Positions 20,330 to 28,751 of a stretch of 28,751 nt of DNA are shown piece by piece. The position numbers and the translations under genes were made by a program. How positions within the stretch are numbered: position 1 is the stretch's first letter; each line of letters opens with the position of its first letter. Under the pieces are notes generated by a model, which worked only from the letters and a program-made list of their open reading frames with translations, had not been told where the DNA came from and searched no databases. This stretch comes from Chara braunii (lineage: Eukaryota > Streptophyta > Charophyceae > Charales > Characeae), in NCBI GenBank assembly GCA_003427395.1, contig BFEA01000100.1, positions 2,013,919 through 2,042,669 on the forward strand, written 5' to 3'.

Positions 20330-21273
20330 TTGGGAGGTCCCCATTAGTTTGGGGAGACCCAGTGCTTTGTTTATCTTGGATTGTGTAGAGCATCAGACCA
20401 TTATATAAGTTTAGGTGGTCTGATTGCTCTGGAGGCTAGGAAATCCCCATAAGTTTGAGGAGACCTAGTGCTGTGGATTTGCGTCGAGGATCAGATCATT
20501 CTATAAGTTTAGGTAGTCTGGTTGCTCTGACTTGTGAGGGCTAATTGTGTTTGACTTTTTCAGGGGCCAAGTGCATTCTGTAAGTTCAGGTGTCTTGATT
20601 GTCTTGGTTACTTTGGGGTTTCCTCTGTTTATTTGATTCTGAAGAAGGGGGTCTGGGCCGTTCTATAAGTTTAGGCGGCTCAGCCTCTTCCTGTTTTGTT
20701 TTGAGAAAGTGAACTTGACACAGGGCAGGTCGTTCTATAAGTTTAGGTGGTCTAGCCCAATGCCACGCATAACTTGGATCAGAGAGGAACGAACCAAGCA
20801 GAGAGCCGGACTGTTCTGTACGTTCAGGTGGTCTAACTCAAAGTCCGCACGTGATGGAACCCAAAGGTTATAAATTGGCTATATTTTATTATTATTCTAT
20901 CTATGAACAAGCTAATCAGACCGTTCTATAAGTTTAGGTGGTCTGACTATAGCATATCATAATCTGAAGAGAGTACAACTAAGACTATAAGTGAAGGTAA
21001 CTTGGGCCGGTTGAGCATTGTTTCTAAGATGAATGACTCAGTCCTACGCCCACTTTGAGGGTTAAGGTCAGGGACATATATATAACTTGGCTATATAAAC
21101 AGTTCATGGCGACTAGAATGGTCTGATCATATGACCAAAAAAAAGAAAAGTTGTTGTGCCCTGTGTTTGTGTATACTTTGGCTAAGTTAGGCTCATTCCA
21201 TAAGTTTGGGTGGCCTGATTTTAAGTATGGTTAAGGTAAGGTTTATTCCATAAGTTTGGGTGTCCTGACCTTA
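20330..21273 (+). ncRNA. hairpin array, right LTR copy
   Basis: This is the counterpart of 6108-7050, with all twelve members recognisable. Some loops or stems are mutated here, such as TTAGTT in the first loop. Others pair better than in the left copy: the fifth has a G-U replaced by A-T. The sixth has the normal two-base TT of the internal loop, where the left copy has lost one T. The ninth has the standard TAAGTT loop, where the left copy reads TAAGAT. Confidence 0.65.
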
Positions 21274-23618
21274 TGCCTTATGTAAGTTGGGTATAAAGGG
21301 TTAAATCACTGAAAGGTCATGAATCATTATTCGTTAAGGTTAACTTGGGATGGCGAGAGTACTTACCTTTGTGGTTTGCCCTGCATGTGACTGAGTAAGG
21401 CTACTACTGGGTCTGGGTTTCAGTTTGATAAGTAGTTGCTTTAGTCGCTCGACACGTGCTAGAGCCGTAGGAGTCAGTTTCAAATCCTCCATTTTCTGAT
21501 CTAAGTTTTTTTACTTAGATGAATTCTTGCATTTTCAAGGATCTTTTATTATACTTGGCTTGATATAAATTCAGGCAAGCTACTTTCTCTACGGGAAGCG
21601 TTGCCGAAATTTCTCAAAATTCAAAGAGTTAGTCAACTTTTGACTTTTCAAAGTTCAACTTGTCTAAAGTTCATATATGGCTTTGTAAAGATCTGGAAAG
21701 TCTCATTTTGTAAAGGGAGTGTTGCCCAAATTTTTGCTTATTCAGGGAGTTAGACAAAAATTGGACTTTGAAAAGTTAAAGACTATTTTGTTTTCATATT
21801 CGGACTGATATAAATTGTGGAAAGGCACCTTTCCTATGGAAAACGCTGCCGAAATTTTCTTAGTTTAAAGGAGACAGGTTATATTTTGACAGATGACAAT
21901 TCTGACAATCCATTCCGTATAGGGGAGATTATGTCAGGGTCTACCTTTGCTTTGGGCACTGTTTAAAGGTAGGTTCAGGCTTAGTCAATTAGAGGGATCT
22001 TGAGGGAGAATGGGTTATGGAGCTGTATTCTCCACACACTTATGATTTTAGTTTGGGATTGACCTGTCTTGTGTTACAGGTCTTCTTGACCGTTTGATTC
22101 AGGATTTGGGTTAGATTCGGCTTGATCCTACGAGGATCAATTACTGTTATCACTGACAACAGGTCGGTTGCTGATTTGTCGGTTTACGATTCAACTCCAA
22201 TCCACTCTTGCCACTCAACCTTAAAGCTTTAGCCATGTGGTTTGAATTCTTTCATTGTGTTTTTACCCGGACTTTATTGAATGACCATTTAACAAAAGTA
22301 CTGAGTATTTATTTTGGGGAGTTGCACAAGAGTGAGGTTTGTATGGCTAAAGCAAAGGGTACGAGCATAGAGAATGGTTGAAGTTGACCCCGTGTAGTGC
22401 GTGGACTGTTGTTGAATCTTTGATGTGATTGCAGGTATGTTTGTAGTTCGGACTCTGGATGTGACTGCCTACGATTACATACATATATGGCTGAGAGAAG
22501 TCTCACTGTGACTGTGACAAGTGATCGTCCTTTATAAATAAACCTTATGTATATATTTATACGTGCATTGGGTATGGGCGCTTCTTGCTGTGATCGTGCG
22601 CAAGGGTTAACCAGATTATGGCTTGATAGAAAAAGAAGACCCTCTTCTATTTTTTTGCTTTTTGGAGATTTTTATAGTCAGACTTTGGTCCTGGGCCGGG
22701 ATTCAAGGTCCTCGTAAAGAACATCCCAAGCCTTAGACTTTGCAGGGAAGGAATCTGCCCCCGTGCAAAGCCTATTTGCCCTGCCTACCGAGACGCTCAG
22801 ACCAAACACCGGAGATCTCGCAGCCGCTGCACGACTATTCCTCCAGTCGTGCAATATCGTGAGAGATTAGACCCTCACAACACTTCGAGTCTTACACTTG
22901 AGTGTCATAAGCGGTATTCGGATCCACGAGGGACGACTTGATTATGGGCACTACATAGTACGTCATCATTGCGACTGCTTGCGTACGCTTGCATTGCGAG
23001 TCGATATGAATTAGCCCTGTGTCCACGAGGTTTTATACTAAGTCTCACCTGCGACGCCTATCCAATTTCCACGTCGGAAGGTTATGGAATGACTACTAAG
23101 GGACTAGGAGTGTTGCCGCGTTGTTTGATGTATGTGGGTGTGTGTCTTATTTTTGTGTTTGTAGTGTGGTGTATGTGTGGTGAGTGGGATACGTCCTAGT
23201 CGATCGACGTTAAGTCACGCTTAGGACCTCAGCCCCCCAAAATGTCGATTCGCGTGAGGATCCGATAGAGGTGTATTACCGTGCGTACCCCCTATGCTAC
23301 AGCGAACGAGAAACGCCCTCAGCTGGTCCACCTCTGCGATTGCAACTAATCAGCTTTCGTACTGTGGACTCGTAGGTCGACGGGGATACGCCCACTGAAG
23401 GGAGGTGACAGCTCCCGTAAGGTGGAGGTAAGTCGTGCCTCGCGTAGGCCGTATCCTGTCGTAGGGGCTCGCGGGAGGTCTGGCTGGCACACTCGGTCGG
23501 AGCGGCTTGTGAAAGTTCCATGTATATTCGCGGCGAAGGATTAAAACCAACTGCTGCGTGACGTAACTGAGAGAGTCCCTCGCTGCCGTGGTGCGGTGCT
23601 GGACCGATACGCTCAACA

Positions 23619-23622
23619 ATGC
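23619..23622 (+). repeat. right target-site duplication, ATGC
   Basis: It follows CAACA at the right LTR end and matches ATGT at 2468-2471 with one C/T difference. Immediately after it (23623, TGG) the host reading frame resumes. Confidence 0.7.
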
Positions 23623-24017
23623 TGGACTACATGTGTTGCAAGGCTACGCAAAGATCTAAGAGACGGACTAGTGTTGTACGAGCATGCAAACAAAGGATCA
23701 ATCGATTTATCTGCTTCATCGTATAAAATTCTGGCCTGGTTGCATGAATATTTTCGATTTAACACTGAAAGTATGCCGAATAGCGACCAGTTTCATCTTT
23801 CAGATACTCTGCGATGCAAAGACGTGTACGATTTCTTCAAGCGAAACTGCAAGGCACTTTACACCAAGAATACTTTTCCTTCCCGTTCTAGATTTATGAC
23901 AATTTGGAGGGTTCACTGCCCCAAAGTTCTCATTCTTGCATTGAAGAGGTTCTCGGTTTGTTCCACGTCTGAAATTCAAGACAGGCCGTTCAAAGGCAAC
24001 AAGTGCGTTCGAACGAG
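23623..24017 (+). pseudogene. middle part of the decayed DUF7869-like gene, after the LTR element
   Basis: The frame opens at TGG directly after the target duplication and continues the frame that was cut at 2471. It contains features typical of the region before the DUF7869 core: LRKDLRDG, ANKGS, then NSDQFHLSDTLRCKDVYDFF, SRFMTIWRVHCPKV and KRFSVCST. It ends at a plausible 5' splice site, AG|GTAATG, at 24017/24018. The phase into the next exon is off by one with this donor, so either a frameshift has occurred or the real donor differs. The open frame reported to begin at 23596 starts inside the LTR and is not the true start. Confidence 0.7.
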
Positions 24018-24087
24018 GTAATGACAGAACCTCAATGCATGTTTTCTCTCTTCCAGTCTTCCTAACTCTTCCTCTTCTCTCCCTAAG

Positions 24088-24115
24088 TTTTTTTTTTTTT
24101 TTTTTTTTTTTTTTT
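24088..24115. repeat. poly-T tract, 28 bp
   Basis: Unbroken T run within the intron, next to CT-rich text. Confidence 0.95.
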
Positions 24116-24450
24116 CTCTCTCAGTCGATCTGCTTTTCCTTACAATCATTTTTAACATTTGTATTTACATAAGAATCATTTGTATTTCGCATTAAATAAT
24201 AAGTCAAAGAAGATCGAGTGAATGGTGTATCTCATTAAAGCACGACAGTGTTCATTTTTCAATGTTTGGCACAGTGTGTATGGCTGTTCCGACTCATTCT
24301 TCAATGTTTTTTATATCTTGACTGACTGTTATGACTTATAGCCCTATAAGTTACTTTTTTTCCTTCAGAAAAGTACATGCAAGGATTCGCGCATTCTAGA
24401 AAAGATTCTCATGAAACTCTTATTCTTCTCTCCCTAAGTCTTCTTCTTCT

Positions 24451-24511
24451 TCTCTCTCTCTATCTCTCTCTCTCTCTCTCGATCTCGATCTCGATCTCGA
24501 TCTCGATCTCG
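24451..24511. repeat. (CT)n followed by (GATCTC)5 microsatellite
   Basis: A CT run with one A interruption passes into five copies of GATCTC at 24481-24511. It lies in the intron. Confidence 0.9.
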
Positions 24512-25165
24512 TTATTGTCATTTTGAACATTTGTGTTTTTATACGAATCATTTGTGTTTCGTCGTGAATAAATAGTTAAAGAAGATCTGGGAAATGACGT
24601 ATCTCATGAAAGCACCTCCGTGTTACATACGAATCATTTGTGTTTCATCGTAAATAGTTAGTTAAAGAAGATCTGATAAATGACGTATCTCATGAAAACA
24701 CCTATATGTTCATTCTTCAATGTTTGGCAGAGCGCGACTAGATGTTGTGACTTATAGCCCTATAAGTTGCTTTTTTGTAGAAAAGTAAATGCTGCAATTA
24801 GCGCTTTCTAGAAAGGATTCTCATGAAACTAGAAAGTTTGTTAAAAAAAGAGTTCTGTAATTTTCTGGTTTGAGGCGACTGACTGTTTTTGGTTACGTCC
24901 TTGCAACCGACTATCTCCAAAAGACTAAAACTTTATTAGTGACATCTTTGTTGTCCTGCCTGTACTCTTTCATTTAATTAAAATAGAGATTCTGTGGAAG
25001 AAAGAATTTATAAGTGTACGACACTTTTCGACTGACTATTCAGAGTTATAGCCCTAAAACACTTAGTGTGATAATCGGCTTCGATTTTTAGGTCCTTAAT
25101 CGGGTGTGGTCTCTCTTTGTAAACGAGTCTTGACAGAATATTCGTTTGTTTCGTTTTTTGCGCAG

Positions 25166-26789
25166 AAATGTTCGGCAAGGCATTAGAGAAGCATCGGTTA
25201 ATGCAAGGAGAAGAGCAACGAAAACACAGTAAGCATCACCACAAGGCTTTCATCCGACCGGCAGAGTACGTCGCAATGATGATGAATGACATGGATCAGA
25301 GCAAGACCATACTGACACACTTTAAAAGGGTTCCAAAGGCTTCGAAATTGAAAGAAGGGAACTTTGTGAAAGTTCGCGTGGTTGAACCAAGGTTTTCGGA
25401 TTTTTATCGACCACGTTTACAACTGTTTTCTTTGACACTTCAAATCCGATTCTAATTGCATGCTAACTAGTCTTCATCGTCGGATTTCTCAACTTCCTAG
25501 ACCATTTCCGAAAGTCTTCTATCTAACACTTGATAACACTTCGAAAGAGAACAAAAACAAATTTATGTTAACATATCTCGTGTTCTTAGTTTAGATGAGA
25601 GTGTTTAGTAAAAATACGTTAAACTTTCTTGTTGTAGGTCACATACACGAGGACATCGATCAGATGTTCAGCTGTTTCTCGAGAAAGTTGGTTGTACATC
25701 ATGCGTTTGATCTTCCTGAGTTGCAATACATCATTAGGGAGTCATACAAGGTAAAACAAGATCATGACGTTTCCGTTAAGGAGATGACGGAAACCAGGAT
25801 TGGAAGTTGTACATTCAGGATCATCTACATATGTCGATGATATTAGTTTCAATCAACATTTTCGAATCAAGCGCAACAACGACGGAGAGATGCGCATTTG
25901 GAGCAAGCAATATCACAATTCGCATTGGCGGCCGAACGACAGAGAAGGTATGGACATCTGCAAGTCAGAGCCAACACGACAAGTTCGAGTTTCGCCAAAG
26001 CATGCAATCCGATCTTTGGAAGCCAGATTTCGGCTTAGTTGTCGGGGAGAGGACGAGAGGCGTGACAAGGTCGGTAGCAGTGAAGGTCATGTTCGTAATC
26101 AAAAAGTGGAAGGATCTTCGAAATTGAAGGTGGACGATGATGTACTTTTCATCGCAGCCTTGAAAGCCAACGTACAAGGCTTGTCGTATTATGCTCAGCC
26201 CCATAACATTGAATGGTGGAATGAGTTCATATGAACGGAGGAAACATTCGACCTTGAGGACAAAAATCTCAAAGAGTTTTTCACTTGCCCGGCTATCAAA
26301 GCTGATGTCAGCAAAGCAGGTGAAAAAGTTATATCAACCACTGATGGCTTCGATCAATGTTGGGATGATCGTTGTCGTCCTGAGAGACCTGTCTACATCG
26401 GCGCACGCAAGAGCAGATAGTTCCGAGAGGACAGAGATGGAAAGTACGACTATCTCAAGGTCAACACTTTCATCGCCCTACGAGTTTGTCCGGGGCAGGA
26501 AGAGAGAGGCAAACCTTACCACATTGGCAAGGTTATCGAGATGCTAACAGATAAACGTTTCAAAGTCGCTTGGTTTGCACAATGTGAGGAAGAAGAGGGT
26601 TACTATCCTCTGTTCAAGAGAAATCCTCAAGGAAAGACCACGAGAGAGCCTTCCGATAACGGTCACGACTAAAGTTGTGGCGCTCTTTGTTACAACTTCC
26701 AACTGAAGACAGACAAGGCCCTCTTTTCGCAGACCAGACAAAAGATATCCGAGATGTTAAATTCAATGACAACGGACGATGTTGACTAG
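25166..26789 (+). pseudogene. 3' part of the decayed DUF7869-like gene
   Basis: Coding signal continues from 25166 through several frame changes. It begins LEKHRLMQGEEQRKHSKHH, then RPAEYVAMMMNDMDQSKT (Asp codons at 25288 and 25294), FKSDSNCMLT and LDNTSKENKNKF (25529-25564), and LNFLVVGHIHEDIDQMFSCF (around 25637-25663). This order is characteristic of the DUF7869 core. A C-terminal part follows with DWKLYIQDHL (25798), DISFNQHFRI, WSKQYHNSHWRP, EERGKPYHIGKV and FKRNPQGKTTREP. Breaks visible are TAG 25592, TGA 26232, TAG 26418 and TAA 26670, plus frame changes near 25385, 25435, 25795 and 25828. The frame ends at TAG 26787. The three acidic motif groups might be a DD(E/D)-type active site, but that is inference. 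I cannot tell whether this is a host gene or part of an older transposon. Confidence 0.7.
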
Positions 26790-27600
26790 GAAAACCTTCT
26801 AGGAACCCATTGTTTTGGAGATTGTAAGAGACTCGCCACGATTAAGGTCATTTTTTGTTCCACAATAGAAAAAAAAATTATTTTGTCGTGGTTCACCAGA
26901 TTACATAAGTTTAGTCGTTACTGTTTATTAATTCCTTGTAATGTTTGTACATTTGTAGGTCGTAGTTCGCGTAACCCCGTTCAGCCAGGCATGTGTGGCC
27001 AATCTTTCTTGTTTTGGCGATCTTTTTCATTACATTTCACGTATTTTTACTTTCTGATTTTGAGAATTTGGGAATTGACTGTAAATTGCAGTTCAAGTTT
27101 TAACTATTCGAAGCATTAATGACTCCAAATATTTTTCTTTTAGGTTTCTTTAAACCAAAATTTTGTTTGTCATTCTTTTATTATTTTTTCTCCGTTTTGT
27201 TTTTTCAATGTACCTTGCTTAACAAAGGGTGCAAAATGGACAACTTCTTACAGAAACTTGTTTTTTATTTTCTTGTTGTAGTCTGTTTTTGGACATTTCG
27301 CTTTGTCATTCAATATTTGACCAAAATATTCGTAACATGAAAGACAGACGATACGGGTTTGTAAAATCAAGTTTTGTTGGAAATCTGTTTTTTTTTTCAA
27401 TTATCATGAATTTGAATTTAAAGGTCTGAAGTATCATATTCAAATTTTTTAATTTTTTAATGATGTCGACTTTGCTGAATCTGAGTTGCTTGAACAATAC
27501 GAAAAATTCCTTGTCATATTTAAGATGTTGTAGTCCTAAAACGAAAAAGGAAGCTTATGACATCAAATGTGACACGAGAAGTGTCCCGGAAATCGTCTTT
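26790..27600. other. AT-rich 3' flank, no gene recognised
   Basis: Several short frames rich in Phe, Leu and Ser are present but show no domain and are typical of T-rich DNA. No clear polyadenylation signal follows the pseudogene. Confidence 0.5.
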
Positions 27601-27609
27601 CGTTTTTTT

Positions 27610-28050
27610 TGCATTCAGGGTAAGACATTGATCATTTTTCGATCGTTTATTGTGCCGTAAGCTTAGCTGTCGATTGACAAATCATATGTCCTTACGTTTC
27701 GAACCAATTTTTATTTTTTTAAGTTATGGGGCTATAAGTTCATCAGTCTTTGATAACAAATTTTCAACGATGTGGTATGTGTTTTTATGGATTTAAACAC
27801 TTGACAGATTACCTTCCAAAATTTCTAGGACTTTCGGTTTTCTTGTGTTTAGGCGAAAACAATGATTATTTTTCGAACGCTTGTCGTGCCCTAAGCTTAG
27901 ATGTTGATTGACAAATCATTTGTCTTTACGTTTTCGAAACAACTTTTATTTTTTAAGTTTTAGGTTTATAAGTTGCTTATTTATGAGATCAAATTTTTTA
28001 ATGTTGCACTTTGTGTTTATAGAGTTGTAAACACTTGACATATTACATAT
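27610..28050. repeat. diverged tandem duplication, unit about 234 bp
   Basis: Matching phrases occur in order in both halves: TTATTTTTCGAACG-like text, TAAGCTTAG at 27659 and 27893, TTGACAAATCAT at about 27675 and 27909, a CAATTTTTATTTTTT or CAACTTTTATTTTTT block, a TATAAGTT motif, and AAACACTTGACA near 27796 and 28030. Confidence 0.6.
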
Positions 28051-28751
28051 TAGAATTCATATGTCACTCGTTCATTTTTGAATACTCGTTATAAGCCTAT
28101 AATTTCAAATGGATAGCGTTCGAATTTCAAACGAATTCCAAGATGAATTCAAATTCTAGCTGAATTCTTCTTTTTTCTTATTACCCATAAATTTGTGTTA
28201 TAGGCCTATAACGTCATGTTTGGATTTCTTTAAATTTTCGTTACGGTCGAATTTGGTCAATCGCAGCTGCTCGACTTTTGAAGATTTGAAATCAGCTCCC
28301 ATTGGCAATTTTTTTCTCTTCTCCGGATCTTGCAATTTTACTACCTTCGTTTTCAAGTTTCTCTTTCCGTATTATTGTAAGTGCAAAAAACGAGGATTAC
28401 CAACCTATCCGTTTGGTTTACAAGGTTTTTGTTTAGTTTTTCCATGTTTGGATTTGCTTCCGGAAAATTCTCTACTATACGCATAAAAAAACTTTATTTT
28501 CTGTATACTACTGACTGACCGATTTGGCATCCACTAAAATCTCCAAAAATTATAGACTCTTTCGTCAGCCTTGACTAGGAGTCGCCTATTCGCTTCGAAA
28601 ATTGACTCTTTTCTTTAACTGTATTCTCGAGCTCGAGTATGTACTACAATACTTATTTTTAGGGTTTTTTTTAATGACATTTGCGCAGGAAACGACGCGA
28701 ATTTGACCATTACTTCTCACAAAATGTTTTGTTTCCCTTTTGTTTTCCTGT
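28051..28751. other. AT-rich flank, no gene recognised
   Basis: The longest frame (28193-28486) is Phe/Cys/Leu-rich with no similarity I recognise and no supporting signals. The text GTTATAAGCCTATAA (28088) and TTATAGGCCTATAA (28197) are versions of the palindrome seen in the intron. Confidence 0.45.

Larger units (their letters stand above)
2472..23618 (+). mobile_element. giant non-autonomous LTR retrotransposon, about 21.1 kb
   Basis: Two direct repeats of about 6.9 kb flank a 7.3-kb interior. Both begin TGTCGGCG, and they end CTCGACA (left) and CTCAACA (right), giving the TG...CA ends and short terminal inversion typical of LTRs. A tRNA-Asp-like primer-binding site follows the left LTR by 2 bp. 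A polypurine tract is not visible directly before the right LTR. I find no reverse transcriptase, RNase H, integrase or protease motif. Long LTRs, a non-coding interior and missing pol resemble plant LARD or TR-GAG type elements. tRNA-Asp priming is known for plant Ty3/gypsy lineages such as Athila, but assignment to Athila is not supported by protein sequence. The LTRs are clearly diverged by eye, so the insertion is old. The element lies in the same orientation as the gene it interrupts. Confidence 0.9.
16737..23618 (+). repeat. right (3') LTR, 6882 bp
   Basis: It begins TGTCGGCGCG and ends GCTCAACA, matching the left LTR throughout with many substitutions and small indels. It has an 18-G run (17939-17956) where the left copy has 14, and lacks about 45 bp near 19900. 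The hairpin array is at 20330-21273, the 123-bp repeats at about 21585-21900, the TATA-like site at 22533 and the second hairpin cluster at 22828-22940. The open frame at 17439-17759 corresponds to part of 3205-3756 in the left copy but is not conserved as protein. Confidence 0.93.
24018..25165 (+). other. repeat-rich intron of the DUF7869-like gene
   Basis: Donor GTAATG at 24018 and acceptor TTTTTTGCGCAG ending at 25165 bound a non-coding stretch of about 1.15 kb. It holds T28 (24088-24115), CT-rich repeats (24451-24480) and GATCTC x5 (24481-24511). It also holds diverged copies of a unit containing GAATCATTTGT...AAGAAGATC...GTATCTCAT (about 24171, 24545, 24631). An 18-bp palindrome ACTTATAGCCCTATAAGT occurs twice (24334 and 24750). 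Confidence 0.6.

Noticed and set aside
2472-23618. Simple segmental duplication of about 6.9 kb instead of LTRs
   Set aside because: TG...CA ends, a primer-binding site 2 bp inside, a target duplication and precise interruption of a gene all fit an LTR element.
27119-28486. Several 60-100 codon open frames in the 3' flank
   Set aside because: T-rich composition gives Phe/Leu-rich frames without domains, splice or start context; likely incidental.

Overview
The window is eukaryotic nuclear DNA. There are no bacterial operons; instead there are introns, microsatellites and long non-coding stretches. A primer-binding site complementary to plant-type tRNA-Asp, together with the general structure, points to the green lineage, perhaps a streptophyte alga or a bryophyte. 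That is a guess; no gene here fixes the species.

One giant LTR retrotransposon dominates (2472-23618, about 21.1 kb). It sits inside a decayed gene on the same strand. The left LTR (2472-9404) and right LTR (16737-23618) are about 6.9 kb each, start TGTCG and end CGACA or CAACA, and differ by many substitutions and small indels. A degenerate tRNA-Asp primer-binding site lies 2 bp inside the left LTR. The flanks carry a 4-bp target duplication (ATGT/ATGC). Counting that duplication once puts the two halves of the host gene back in the same reading frame. The 7.3-kb interior has three open or nearly open Gag-like segments (10573-13026) that I cannot assign, but no recognisable protease, reverse transcriptase, RNase H or integrase. 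The element therefore looks non-autonomous. The interior also holds an AT microsatellite and an array of 136-bp foldback repeats with arms of about 41 bp.

The most unusual signal is inside the LTRs. At 6108-7050 (right copy 20330-21273) there are twelve short hairpins, nearly all capped by the same hexaloop TAAGTT (TAAGAT in two). The loop-closing base pairs and lower stems change in a compensatory way from one hairpin to the next (CTA/TAG, CTG/CAG, CCA/TGG; CTGGG/CCCAG versus CTAGG/CCTAG). That is the pattern of a selected RNA structure. Two related hairpins lie in the interior at 14471-14546. Further hairpins cluster at 7845-7944 and 8611-8723, one of which shows a paired C-G to T-A change between the two LTR copies.

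The interrupted gene (1378-2471, then 23623-26789) encodes a protein of the DUF7869-like type: an acidic N-terminal region, a Cys-containing segment, a DMDQSK...LDN...GHIHEDID core and a C-terminal module. It is broken by in-frame stops and frameshifts and has a repeat-rich intron of about 1.15 kb. The rest (1-1377 and 26790-28751) is mostly AT-rich with diverged tandem repeats and no gene I can support.
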